This document shows positions 39,656-52,700 of a stretch of 64,000 bases of DNA, piece after piece. Every line of letters begins with the position of its first letter. Positions within the stretch are counted from its first letter, which is position 1. The position numbers and the translations under genes were made by a program. The notes beneath the pieces were generated by a model. That model did no database searches and had not been told where the DNA came from. It worked only from the letters and a program-made list of their open reading frames with translations. Source of the DNA: Owenia fusiformis (Eukaryota; Annelida; Polychaeta; Sabellida; Oweniidae); contig CAIIXF020000011.1 of assembly GCA_903813345.2 (NCBI GenBank), positions 29,254,166 to 29,318,165 on the forward strand, written 5' to 3'.

Positions 39656-40263
39656 TACAAGGCATTAACATGACAAAATGTCACCACCTAGTTGCTCACA
39701 ATATTATGAGTTCAATCTTAGTCAGGTTTGAATTTCTGAGAATGTGTAGATGATTTTGAAAAAATAAATTATTCAATTTGAAGCAAGTTGAAAAAAGATC
39801 TTTTTTACTTCGAGAAGGTCATTGAAGGTGAAATCTCAAATCTGAAGTTAGATGTGAACTTCTGAGAACTTGCAGATGATTTTGAAATGAAAATTGGTCA
39901 ATTTGAAGCAAGTTGAAAAAATACCTTTTGACCTTGAGAAGGTCATTGAAGGTCAAATCTTAAGTCAGATGTGAACTTCTGAGAACGTGTAGATAATTTT
40001 GAAAAAAAATTGGTCAATTTGAAGCAAGTTGAAAAAAGACCTTTTTTGACCTTGAAAAGGTCACTGAAGGTCAAATCTTAAATATGAAGTCAGATTTGAA
40101 CTTCTGAAAACTTGTAGATGATTTTGAAAAAATTGAAGTCAGTCTAAACACAGTGATTTCCTAAGTGACATCTATATTATTGAGTAGAGTGAATGTTTAT
40201 TCTAAATAGGGAATTCGAAGTGGCCAGACGTACATTCAGCAGTGGTAAGCATATTTTGATTTA

Positions 40264-42256
40264 CATGCCCGAGCAAGGGGCGCCCGAGCAAGGGGCGCCC
40301 GAGCAAGGGGCTAAAATAAAAGGCTTTGAGGGCCTAGAGATATAATGCCCGAGCAAGGGGCTAAAATAAAAGGCTTTGAGGGCCTAGAGATTATATTTTT
40401 TTTTTATTTATTGATTTCTCAATTCACCCCTTATAGGGTATAAGAGTACAAAAGACAAACTTAACTAATACAGTAACAAACATTAAAATAACATTTATAT
40501 ACATGTAAGAACATTTTTTTGCCCAGCCTCGATTAAAAATTTACAAAGTTTTATGAGTATATTTTTGTTTGAATTCATTAATTTCTCAAACTTCTGTGTG
40601 TTTGGTCTTGTGGTATAACATTTAGGAAGGTATCTTTTTCTAATATAACTTAAAGCTTTGCATTCTAAAATGACATGAAATTCATCACCTATTCCTTTAC
40701 CACATAAATCACAAAACCTATTTTCCCTAGGAATATTTTTATAACGTCCTCTTTCAACTGGAAGTTTATTATTACACAATCTGTACATAATTAGAACTTT
40801 TCTATATTTATCTGGCATACAGTCTAAATACTGTTCAAATGAAAATTCTGTTTTAAATATTTTATAGTTGTAACTTTTACTACTGACTTTCATGTCACTA
40901 TTCCACTTTTGTAAAAACTGATCTTGCATCCTTACTTTTACTTTTTTGATAAACTCTGCATAACTAACTGACTTTGGATTTATCCAAACATCTGACATGC
41001 CAAGATTGTTTAATGTGTTTTTCACATAAGTAAACCAATTTGAGGAAAATACATTTCTGTCATACATATTTTTACACAATTTGTACATTTTTTCACTCAT
41101 CTTTAAACTGTCAGAGCTACTTGTTGCTAATTTATACCAAAATTTCAAGATACATGTGTTAGACTTTATATATAGAGGGAATCTACCAAGTTCCCCATAA
41201 ACCATATAGTTTGGAGTTGTTTTCTTGACCTTAAGAATATATTTTAGAAATTTAAGATGTAGTTTTTCGATCAGTTTGTTATTTGTCATTCCCCATATCT
41301 CGGCACCATACATTAATATTGGCAGAACTAGGGTATCAAATAAATGCAACTGTGTTTTAAGAGGTAATGCAAATTTGTTACATCTACTAAGAACTGAAAA
41401 CATTGCCTTTTCTGCTTGACTATACAAATGTTTCATATTTAAATTCAAACTACCTTTGCAATCAAAAAATACTCCTAAATATTTAAAGCGAGGTACATTT
41501 TCAACTACACTGCCATTAAGGGTAATGTTATCAGTTCTTTTTAATTTTTTCCTACTGATGATCATATATTTTGTTTTGTCAGTATTAATTTTGATTTGCC
41601 ATTCATCACAATACTTTTCTAGCGAAGAAAAGGCATCTTGTAGTTTATTTTTACTATTGGCAAAGATGACTGTGTCATCAGCATAGAGCAAGACAAATAA
41701 TTTTAAATATCCATCTATTTCATTTCCAACATTAATCTGATTGCAATTATTTTTCAACAAATATTTCTCGACATCATTCAAATATAATGAATGCATCAGT
41801 GGAGAAATACTATCTCCCTGTCTCAATTCCACAGAGTATCTCGAAAAATTCAGACTGATTACGATGTTTGTCAATAATACAGCTTTTCATATTTTCATAC
41901 ATGTTTTGTACTAGTACTAAAAATTTCCCTTTTATCCCATACATTTTAATTAATTTTAGCCATAGTCATCATTAAAAGGCTTTGAGGGCCTAGAGATATA
42001 AATGCCCGAGCAAGGGGCTAAAAATAAAAGGCTTTGAGGGCCTAGATATAAATGCCCGAGCAAGGGGCTAAAATAAAAGGCTTGGAGGGCCTAGATATAA
42101 ATGCCCGAGCAAGGGGCACCCGAGCAAGGGGCTAAAATAAAAGGCTCTAAGGGCCTGAAAATATATGCGCAAGCAGGGGGCAAAAAATATAAACCATGAG
42201 GGGTAATGAATAAAAGGCCTTGAGAGCCTAGAGATACAGAGATATATGCCAGAGCA
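40264..42256. repeat. About 50-bp minisatellite (GCCCGAGCAAGGGGCT), split by LINE
   Basis: Units combine GCCCGAGCAAGGGGCTAAAA and GGCTTTGAGGGCCTAGAGAT. About two units plus short partial ones are at 40264-40392, and about five increasingly diverged units at 41973-42256. A short sub-unit (GCCCGAGCAAGGGGC) is locally multiplied. The LINE at 40396-41972 lies between. Confidence 0.85.
40396..41972 (-). mobile_element. 5'-truncated LINE with reverse-transcriptase domain (pseudogene)
   Basis: A minus-strand frame (41874-40495) of 459 codons has the RT palm (ELRQGDSISPLMHSLYLNDV), the catalytic YADD (YADDTVIFA), the KYLGVFF block, a thumb-like helical region, and a C-terminal CDLCGKGIGDEFHVILEC cluster. 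Upstream RT-like sequence is in another frame, so a frameshift lies near 41820 and the copy is dead. Endonuclease and the rest of ORF2 are missing through 5' truncation near 41972. The 3' end is a short UTR and A-tract (10 T on plus, 40396-40405). Insertion was into the minisatellite. It is a different family from the LINE at 15090-16372, judged by sequence. Confidence 0.9.
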
Positions 42257-43083
42257 AGGGGCTGTTAAATATAACTATGAGACAATATAAGAGAAGTTTT
42301 CTGAGAGGCAAATATTTGACAGAAACAAAGAAAAATAGAACATTGATGACATGAAAAATCTTGATAACATGGCCTTATAATGAACACTGGTAAAAGTAAA
42401 ATTAGAGGTACGTTATAGTACAGTGTGACGAAAATAATGACACTCAGGTATAATCTGGTAATTGGCAATTGAATGAAACTGGGGTTTACTCAATAGAAAG
42501 TAGGTTGAATTGTTTTGACATGACTGGATAACCTATGCAAGTGATTGGTTATGTTATGGTTTAATTCCATGTACCCTCTTGTAAACTAATTTGAAAATGA
42601 CTTGAGTTTGTAACATTTGAAACTAGTGAAGTCTGATAAACAATTGGCTTCTCTGTACATCTAAAGTCCGGGAGCACTGATCTCTTAGTGGTTTTAACCA
42701 CGTGGACTTCGGATGTGAGAGTTGTCTCTCCACAGTAGGAGGTAATTGGCAATTGAGGTTAATTACTCATGTTAGGGGACTGATTTTTCCCCACCAGTAA
42801 TTCATGAATGAAACATTGATATGAGGTCAATTTTAGGTTTTATTAGCTTCATAATTACATCATGGAAAACCATCTACTAGAACTAATGGGAGAGATTGCT
42901 CTCAAATCCGATGTCCACGTTATTTTTTTTGTTAATTTTTTATTAAAGATTTGAGGATTGGGAGTAGTAAAAATTAACAAATCACATTATTCAGGATGTA
43001 AATACACCGTAAAGGGTAAAATTAAATGTGTATTTCACCCTATCCTTTAACATGAAATCTACTTGAATGTATGGATGTCATTT
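42257..43083. other. Non-coding part of the composite element
   Basis: No gene seen. The right end carries CACCCTATCCTTTAACATGA and GGATGTCATTTAGGAAA, both repeated at 43320-43375. Confidence 0.4.
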
Positions 43084-43086
43084 AGG

Positions 43087-43375
43087 AAACATAGATTTCC
43101 TAAGTGACATCTATATTATTGAGTAGAGTGAATGTTTATTCTAAATAGGGAATTCGAGGGAGGTAGTCATTAGCGAATGGAATGGATAATAGTTTACATA
43201 TCATGAAATTTGTATGAAATATCATGAAATTGGGAAATGATTGAAAAATAAGTTACCCTCCCACCCAACCCATTTTCTGAGGCTGTACATTCTGGTGGGT
43301 TTCACTTAAATATGTATTTCACCCTATCCTTTAACATGAAATCTACTTGAATGTATGGATGTCACTTAGGAAACA
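43087..43375. mobile_element. Small TIR element (TTTCCTAAGTGACATC)
   Basis: It starts TTTCCTAAGTGACATC and ends GATGTCACTTAGGAAA, a 16-bp perfect inverted repeat over about 289 bp. A longer relative opens with the same 60-bp sequence at about 40158 and closes with GATGTCATTTAGGAAA at about 43083. AAACATAG or AAACACAG borders these ends, suggesting an 8-bp target duplication, not proven. Confidence 0.6.
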
Positions 43376-44113
43376 TAGAAACCGTATTTGTTAAGTTATT
43401 GGAAGTTGTAAGAATTTGTTACGCCGACCGCAAACAGCCGTCGAAAAAAAAACTTTTTGGTGGTGACATAATAATTTACCATTTTGATCATTTAGGCCAT
43501 GAATCTGAATTTTTATTCAGTTTTGAAAAGTGGAATTATAGAATAATTTGTTGCTCTTTGATAGACTTACAAGCGATGCCATTTAAAGTCTTAATTTTTT
43601 ATGCCATGTATGGTTTCCTTTTGATTTTTTCTTCTATTTAATGAAGCCCTTATTCTTTCAAATGCTACAAAAATGGGGCTTTGATATCAAAGTTGCCAAT
43701 TTCTTGAAAGCCAAGAGGACATGGAAGATGGTTAAAATTTTTGTTATGATTTATTATTAAACATGATTTCTTGAACTTTCAAATTATGAGAAGAATTAAG
43801 TCCTTATTTGAATACATTGCACCGGGCATAATGTCTGATATATTCACAAATTGCGACTTTTTACATAAAAATTTCTCGTAAACAGATTACTTGGGAAATG
43901 ATGGCAAGTGAAACAGATACTATGAACAGTCATAAAATTATTGTAAATAAAACCTTAATTGTTTGAACAACCAATGTCGATGGACGCCTAGTTAAAGACT
44001 TACATTTTAGAAGTCATTTTAATAAAAAAATCCAGTTAAGAAATATCTGTACGGTGCTTTAATGTTTGTCATTTTTGTAATAATGATAAAATAACAAGGC
44101 ATTTACATGCAAA

Positions 44114-44213
44114 ATGTCACCACCTGCCATTAGTTATTGACCCCTAACACCAAAAACCATCCAGAAAAAAGTTGGAGACTATAACAATACATCACCACTT
44201 GCGATGATGACAT
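44114..44213. repeat. Short member of the ATGTCACCACC family
   Basis: ATGTCACCACCTGC opens and GCGATGATGACAT closes the 100-bp unit. The upstream GGCATTTACATGCAAA is shared with copies at 39659 and 50885. Confidence 0.6.
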
Positions 44214-46760
44214 TATAATTGTATAACCATTGTTATTTTACTCTGTAGAAAAGAAATACAAACATATAATAATTTTATTTCAACTGCAGAAGAAGCATTT
44301 ATTTACAACATTTGGAACAAGCTTATCATTCATATACATTGCAATTATATTAATTTCATGATTGTTCGAACGTGCAAAGATATAATTAGTACATCAGTAT
44401 TTGACTCATCTCAAACGCAGACACATTAGATGTAACTTATGTTACATTAACACATAATCTCTGTTACATCAATACATCACTAATGTATATGCACTAAACA
44501 TCAGTACATTAACAACTGTTATCTGTAAATTAACTGCTCTTACATCAGTACACTAACTGCTGTTATATCAGTGCCTTAACTGCTATAAAATTAACTGAGG
44601 TTACAATGGTACATTAACTGCTGTTATAACAGTACATTAACTTCTGTTAACAATGTTGTTAAATCAGTATATCAAGCTTCACATTTATCATTCAGAAGAA
44701 ATCATTTTTGTAAGAGATGCTATCATTGACCTTTAGCGTGATTGGCTCCCATGATTATTCACAATAGTGTCAAAGGAGGTTTGCCCTTCCCAAAAAGATG
44801 ATTTGCGTAACTAGTAGTAGTTATTTGTAGGAACCATCATTCCCACTTTTCGATGTTAGTAGAACTTGAACAAGTTGAACTAAGGTAGCATTCCTGAATT
44901 CAAGTGGCAGCTTTCGGATTGACCTACTACTTTATAGCCAACTCATTTAAATGTACTAGTATCTGCCACTATTCCATTCATATTTAAATTAGATAGCCAT
45001 AAAAAGGAGGTTGAACCGTCAGCAATAAGTTGAATTCAAGAATGCAATCTAAGAAAACATGAAAGTTCAGGAGTTTAGGGAAATGCTTTTGGAGATAAAA
45101 AACAATAAAACTGGGTATTTCCCAGTCTTCTATGAAATCACCCAGTATCATGTCTAATGAAGTTCAACGGTATGATATGATATCAAAATTACACATAAAA
45201 TAGTTTTCTACTGATGGTAAAATATTAAACATTTCATGTCAGGCAATACATAAATGTACATAAGTACACAAGTGATGTTACAAGGATAAAAATCTAATTA
45301 AATTTCTGACAAATCACATTGAAAAAGTACAAACATTTCACAGAACAATCTCAATTAGTCATAGAATTATAAATATAACAAATTTCTTACAATTTTTCAA
45401 ACAAATTTCCTTATATTCTACATCATTTGAAAGAACATGAAACACTGCATCACACCGTCGAGAGAAATATAAAATATTATGCTTTCTTACAGAAAATAAA
45501 TAATTTAATTTCTTTGAATTCAATGCTGAAGTATCAAATAATGGTCAACTTGATTTATATCATTTGTATATAAATGATTCACATGTACTTTCTAAATAGA
45601 CACTCAATCCGACCAGAGTAAAATTTGTTCATTTTGATTACACTTTGCAATTCATCCATGAATTTCTTTGTATCAATCACCTACACAAGAAGTGGTAATG
45701 TCACATAGAATAACATATTTTGTGATTTATTAATTTTTTGGTTTTGCAAATTGTGAATCACCCAACCTGAATTCACGATTATACATTTCAGAATGACTCA
45801 ACGGCTGACATGCTAATTCCATTATTTATCTCATAAATCTGAACGAAGAACTAAATATTTAGACATTTCTATACAAAAATGTGTTTACCACATTGCTGTT
45901 GTATTTTAACTCTTCCAGTTCTTCCCCTGTGTACCAATGAATTGCTGTTTCCAAGTAAATCCTCAAAATTTTGGTTAATTTGAATTTTGTATAGTAGAGT
46001 ACTAGGTTCAAGCTAGTTAATACTTCTCATTATGATGAATCCGATTAGCCTGACATTTCAGTATATCAATCAATGCTTCTCTATGCATCAAAAGATCTGC
46101 AATCTGATCAATTTGCATGCAAATAGCATGTAGAAATTCACACATACTCCACATCTTCATTCTATATTATAGTGATTTCTAAACCTTAATGGTTTAACAT
46201 TGATTTCCCAGTGCACTGTTAGGTAAATATATTTGCTGATGATCTCTGGCTTCTTACCTGACAAAGTGTGGAAGTTGGAGAATAATGGTTATTGTGTGGC
46301 GGTGAGAACGTAAATTTTATTCACGTTATAAGGGTTCCACCGCGCAATATCAAGTGGAATCACCACATATCAAGTCAACTGGCTTGGTGGGAACTAAGTC
46401 TCAACATGTTATCAAGCGGGAACCAGCATATAACAAGTCAGTTGGTTTTGCCTCATGTCATCACAGAATTCAAATAAGCCTGGAAATTAGCCTGGAATAG
46501 ATGTGAAAACAATCTCCACTTTGTGTTCTAATAACCAGCAAAACATTCATTTCAATTTATGGAAGTGATTCCATACTGACTAGTCAAAGTCACATAAATA
46601 ACATGAATAACACATAGTAAAACAACAATGATAGAAAAATAAAAGCAATTGCGATCTGATTACATATTTTTAAATAAATAAATAAACAGATTCATATAGA
46701 ATCTATTCCTATTCCCTACCTACCTAAATGCTTTGATCTCATTTCAGTATCACATCCATC
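44214..46760. other. Intergenic / PNISR 3' region
   Basis: No coding exon supported. A degenerate array of about 35-bp units (TTACATCAGTACATTAACTG type) runs at about 44370-44665. A minus-strand AATAAA (TTTATT on plus, 44272-44277) could end a long PNISR 3' UTR. The rest is unremarkable AT-rich DNA. Confidence 0.45.
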
Positions 46761-49700
46761 TCACCTTGACCTTGACCTCCGTGACCTTGACCTATGGCTC
46801 GATTTCTTACCCGACCTTGACCTATCATCATCAGAATCATCATAGTCATACCTAGATGATTTTCTCTTTGATTTACTAGAACTTGATTTTCTCCGTTCTT
46901 CTCTTGGACTTCTTGACCTGGTTCTGTGGCGTTCTTTGTGTTTATGACGTCGTGAACTGCGACTTTCACTATCAGAATCACTCCTATGGTATTTCTTAGA
47001 TTTAGATTTTTCGTATCGGTCATCGTCAGTTGAATCGTCACGTCTATGTCTAGATTTTGTCGTTTGTTCACTGTCTGATGTATCATGGTCATTTCGTCGG
47101 CTTACATACCTTCCACTTGAAGTCAATTCTGATTGCGTATCTGAATTTTCAGAGTCTGAGTGATGTCTTTTTCTTGATTTCTTAGTTGAGCTATTTTCCC
47201 TACTGTCATATTTGCTTGACCTTGAGTCTTGTCTGTCTGCGTCTTTATGGCTAGATTTCCGTCTAGGTGTCTCATATTTTGTACTACTCCGCCTTCTGTC
47301 TTTTTCTCGATCACGGTCATCATGTTCTTTGACTTTATCATAGCTATTACTTCGGTCTCGTTTCCTCTTTGAGCTAGATTCACTGTGTCGAGATTTGTGT
47401 CTTTCTACTGACCGAGATCTGTCTTTATATCTAGATTTGTCATCTCTGTCTTTTGAACGTGATCTTTGTTTGTCTCTATGTCTGTCTCTTTCTGGGCTCG
47501 TAGAGTCACGGCGTCGGTGTCTGTGTCTGTCTTTCTCAGAACTGGTAGACCTGTCATGTCGGTCCGTTCGATGGTCACGATCATGTGAGGAAAGTTCAAC
47601 ACGTCTCTCTGTGTGTCTACTACTGTCTCTACGTACTTCACGATCTCTTGTGGATCGTTCTTTCGTTGGTTTAGGTTTATTGTGATCTTTATCAGAAGTG
47701 GACTCTGATGAGCTATCAGAATCACTAGTTGACGTAGAAGAGGTATCACTTTCACTACTTTCCCCAGAGTTACTTTCCTTTTTAGAATCAGTTTCAACAT
47801 CTAAACCAGGGATCACATCAGACTTCTTCTTTGGGAAATATTCTGATTTGGCTTGTAGTTTGTCTATAACAAAAACAACAGGATTTTGGACAAAAACTAA
47901 TCTCATAACAGTCGAAACAGACTAACTTCTTTATCAAATGATTATTTCTATTTAGAAATAACAGAATGTCAAATATGACCCTAAAACCAAGAGGCTAGTA
48001 ATTACTCTCTGGCTTGGGATAGAGAATTTTAGTTTTTAAACTGCTGATAAGATTTTAATGAGCCCATAAGTAACTAATATGGCCTCTTTAATGAGAGTTT
48101 GACTGCGGAATGAATGTCAGCTCCTTATGAAAGCATAAATTCTGTGACTGCAATTCTGAATAGGTAGCTAAATAAAGCACATTTTATCAAATGTGCACTG
48201 CTAAAATGAAAAGGCACCAAACATTTGTAAGTCATAGAATAATTAAAACAATTCGGTTTTCAAAATTCCATCAATAGGATGTGGCAAGTTTTTTTTAATA
48301 CATAGACAATTTAGTTCATCATACAAATTGTTCATACATAATGGCTTGCCAATCGCCTTTATAGCATTATAGGCTAAGCTGAACTAAATAAAGTTAAAAT
48401 ATAGCAAGTCACAAGATTTCCATTACCCAAGACAACTATTATATGCAATACTTCATATAATAATTAATATATCAATAATTCAATACAAAAAAACATATTG
48501 TCTCCACTTTTCAATCATATTAAAGGTCAAGAAAAATAAGACTCGAAAAATATGATTTCTACCTTGTTCAAACTTTAACAATCGTTCCTGTTCTTCACGT
48601 TCAAGCTCTCTTTCTCGCTTAACAGCATCTCTTTCAAATCTTCGTTGTTTGTCTTTAATACTTCGCTGCAACTCTTCTTCATCTGTCATAGGCTCATCTT
48701 CTGATTCGTTGGCTGAGGACACACCATCAGACTCACTTTCAGATCCGTAGTCCAATCCAAGCCCTGCAAGAGTACACCAAGAAGGTTTATATGTGTCAGT
48801 TAAGGATAAAATGTCTGCCATGCTGACTTGTTCACATTGATTGGTAAGAATGGGTATTTCTAACATGTGGGTTATTTTGGTAGTTCTGGTAAGTGGATTT
48901 TGATGATAGGAACAAAACTGAATTTTGAATGTCATCCTGAATGACTGCATGACTTCCGAGACATTTTATTTGTTCTTTTTCAAGATGGAAAGTGCAAATT
49001 TGCAAGAAATCAACAAAATGGAGTACAGTTCATAAATTTCAGATTATCACACCCCACTATCAAAGCTTATTCTACACATATTTATCCCACGGGCTGTTAA
49101 AAAGCCCAAATGTTTTAAGATTTTTCTCAGCTCAATTTTTTGCATACACATAGCATACTTTAAAGTAGGCCTCATGGCGAACCAAATATAGCATGAGCCC
49201 AAATGTAGCCATGAAGATTGTTTAATATCCCGACTAGACATGTAAGAGTTAACAAATCATCACTCCCTAAATACGAAAGCTTAACTTACCGAATCCGGAG
49301 ATAGAAGCCAAAGCTTTGGACTTGGAAAGTTGTTTGGCTGGAGCTTTACATATACATACACAAACATTAGTTATCATACAATAAATCTTCGCCACCTAGA
49401 TGTGATGTTGCAGCGTGTGACACGCCACATCTCAGATTGTAGTAAGAAATAAAGTCCATTCTGTCTCCTGTCTATGGAAAAAATGTTTATGCAAGGATTA
49501 ATTTTCAAACTCACAAGTCGATGATTTTCAAGTCAAGTTTATGTCACATGATTTCTCTGTCATCTAAACAGCGTTTTATATGATATTTCCCCATATAATT
49601 TAGAATACCTAAATTATGCCAAAATTCAGAGAAACTATCCCAATCTCTCAGCTTATTTTTGACTCCATCATTTTTGCTACTGACAAAGAATTACATGTTT

Positions 49701-52700
49701 ATAAACATGACAGTTATCACACTGGTTTTAACAATATCCTTCTTCAAGCATCTTAGACTTTATGAATTATCTTGTGCCTCTACAGTCAACAGGCAGCTAC
49801 TTCTTTCTACAATATTCAAATACAGTTAAACCTGTGTGTGTATAACATCAAGGGCATAGCTAGCAATGAGGCTAGCAAAGTATTGGCTCACTGATTTTTG
49901 GATCTTGACTACAGCCCTTAACACCTTAAGAAGAATGCAATGTTAAATGGAGAAATGAAAAACGTGTTCACAAACAGGTTTTACCGTTCACATAAGTTCT
50001 GTATATGGAACAATATTTAATCAGGAATTAATCTTTCAAATATTTTTAACGAAGTTCTTTGACTAAAATTAATAACTTTATGGAAAGTAAACGACAAACT
50101 TTAATTCCTGACAAAATAATTGCAGTATATTAGTAAGTTGGCAGAGACATTGCACCAAAATGTGGTTCATGAAATAATCCAGAAGTCCTGTTCCGTTCAC
50201 TGCTAGTGTATATAGTAACTGATCTGGTATCTGGCTTAGAATTGATACACTGAATATGGGGTATTTAAAAAGGGCAATGTCCATAATTTTGATCCTTAAT
50301 AAGACTAAAATGTTTTTAATTCATAATAATTCACATATCATTATGAATAAAAATATTTTGGGGTTATCAAGGATGAGAATTACAGCAATTAGCACTTAAA
50401 ATATGAAAGATTTAAGAATCATATTCATTTATTTTTTATAACACAAAACAAACCTGAGTTTTTAAAAAGTGTCACAATGTCCCTCAAAAACAAATGTGAT
50501 CATTTCAATATAAAAGTACAAAAATATTTTCATGAAATAAAAGTTCATGCTTTTTACAAAATATGTTTAAATGCATAACAATGATTAATCATCATGTATA
50601 TAATCTTTAGATAAAAATAAATATATTTTTTATAAAAGTATTGCATGGTTTGTAAAAAACCATTATCACAGTCTGGTAAAAACAGCAGCCATTAGCAGTG
50701 ATAAAGTCCATTCTTTGAGAAGTAATGTGTTTTTCGTTTACAAATGAAAATAACACCACAATAGTTTTCTTGTAATAGCATCTCTTGAGTAAAGACCAGA
50801 AAGTCTTTGAAAAATGGCCCATGGTCAGGGTGCTACATAAGTTTGTGTCCATCCAGGCCAACTAGTTTTTAAGCATTTATAGAAGGCATTAACATGCAAA
50901 ATGTCATCACCTACCATTTGTTACAGAACCCAACCACCAAACGCCGAACACAATTTACAAAAGTTGGACACCATTTCAATATGTTATCATTTGTAGTGAT
51001 GACATAAAACATTCAACAACTGGTTTGTAACTCAATTTTGACTAGTTAACCCAAAATTCTTATGTTGCACCCTTTCCATTAAACAGATGATTTTTATAAC
51101 TAGAAAACTCATATAAGAGCTTCAAAAAGATGGCCATGTTTGAGAGCAAATGACATGTACCTTTAGCAGCGACACGTTTGGCCTTTGCATACACTTCTTC
51201 AACAATATCTTCTACTTCATTGTCAGTTACCTCCAGGAGAATCTCAGTCAACCATTTCCTTGTCTTGATCATCTAAATATACAAACAGAAGATCAGTTTA
51301 CTTCAAAATCAGTTAACCATACAATTTAAATCATATTATGAGACAGCGAGAATCAATATGAACTGCTGTTATGAAATATAGAAATCAGGAAAACTATAGA
51401 GAAAAATGAAAAGAAAATGGATAAGTACATGTAATCCCGAATGCTGAAAAATATACCAATACAATGACTCAGCAGGAAGTTAGAATGATCACAGATGGAC
51501 AAATCCTTTATATGATCGCACATATGTGACATTGCATACGCGAAAAAAAACACCAAAAATATACCAATTCCATTTGTTTTTCTTCCTCAGTTTTCTCTTC
51601 CTCAGACTCAGGGGTAGCTGAACGTTCTCGTTTCTGCAAAGATTTTTTGTCTCCCTCTTCAATGTCCCCATCAGCCTCTTTGTCACTACTCTCACCATCA
51701 GAGTCCTTGAAAAGAAAGTCTAGCTTTAGACAGTCAACATCTCATTTCATTATTCATCCTCATGATATTCAATATTTATTTGAAATTGCACTGTATTCTT
51801 TCTATAGAGATGTAACAAAGAGGTTTAAAAATATTGTGAATTTTTGATTTGTGAAATTCAAGTAGCAATCATGATTTTGTTCTTATAGCAATACCAAGGC
51901 AATTGAATTTCATAAATCATAATTCTTATGTTAAAAATGGTCTTATTTGTATTTGAGGACTAAAAACATGTGTATCTATATGTTTTATTTGATGTTTCAG
52001 TTATTATCCCAGCAGTGAAGTGAGCAGACACTGCCTGGCATGAAATTTTCAAGACCCAGTCCCACCTGAACACATATTAGAACAAACTTAAAGATTGCAT
52101 CCATAGCCAAATTCTCTATTTCGTATTAAACCAAACTTACAAATCTGCTCTTTCTTGGGACCCTAGCCTCCCCACTGTTCTTCTCATCTTCTAACTTCTG
52201 TTGTTCAGCCTCTTCCTGTTCACGTTTAAGTTTCTCCGCCTCTTGCTCTTTCCTTAATTTTTCTTTCTCCGCTTTTTTCTCCTTTTCCTGCTCCATTTTT
52301 TCTAAACCCTGTCTGATCCAAAGTGGCAAAGATTTACGCTTAGCTGCATCTAGAAAAGAACATGATATATTGAATCAACTACCACAAGAACATTCACTTT
52401 TAGAATTGGTATGACCATCATACAGGGTGTCACTAAAGTGCAGGTACAGAGTCGCTTAGATTTGATCTGGGCCAGATGATTTAATGTTTCAACATATAGA
52501 GGGAAAAAAACATAACAATTGGTCTGTGATCAATTTCAACAAGTAGGTCAGAAATTCTTTTGAGAAAAGGGCGAGTCAAAAGGATTTCTGACCCACTTGT
52601 CAAAATTGTACAAATGAATAAATAAAAGCACTCGAAATGCATGAGGGCACCTATAATAAATAAATGCATGGGTGCACTAACCCATTATTGGAGGCACTGG

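Larger units (their letters stand above)
39659..43470. mobile_element. Composite repeat element with tandem array, minisatellite and nested LINE
   Basis: Left edge GGCATTAACATG ... ATGTCACCACC (39659-39687) and right edge TTGGTGGTGACAT (about 43457-43469) are the family termini. Inside, in order: tandem array 2 (about 3.7 units, 39720-40145, same unit as at 9835-10425), an inserted TTTCCTAAGTGACATC-ended segment (about 40158), a roughly 50-bp minisatellite split by a LINE, a second TTTCCTAAGTGACATC-ended segment (about 43087-43375), then the TTTGTTAAGTTATTGG tail. Comparison with 9835-10551, where array and tail are nearly contiguous, shows that everything from about 40150 to 43380 was added later. 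Confidence 0.65.

Noticed and set aside
40264-42256. Regular repeats as a possible CRISPR array
   Set aside because: Animal genome, contiguous minisatellite units without unique spacers, no cas genes.
43351-43641. 96-codon frame at the right end of the composite element
   Set aside because: It begins inside a repeat terminus and runs through AT-rich sequence without any recognisable motif.
46753-46763. AAG/GTGAGA as a splice donor at the PNISR C-terminus
   Set aside because: It overlaps the in-frame TGA, and the vertebrate protein also ends in an SRSR-type tail, so the stop is taken as genuine.
46739-47800. Long frames in other phases (46739-47092, 47405-47800) and antisense (47395-47685) over the PNISR RS domain
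   Set aside because: They are by-products of the repetitive Arg/Ser codons; only the RS frame joins in phase to the upstream exon and matches the family.
52421-52470. CAGGGTGTCACTAAAGTGCAG as a mariner end in a PNISR intron
   Set aside because: TA-flanked and mariner-like, but no inverted partner was found nearby, so no element can be delimited.
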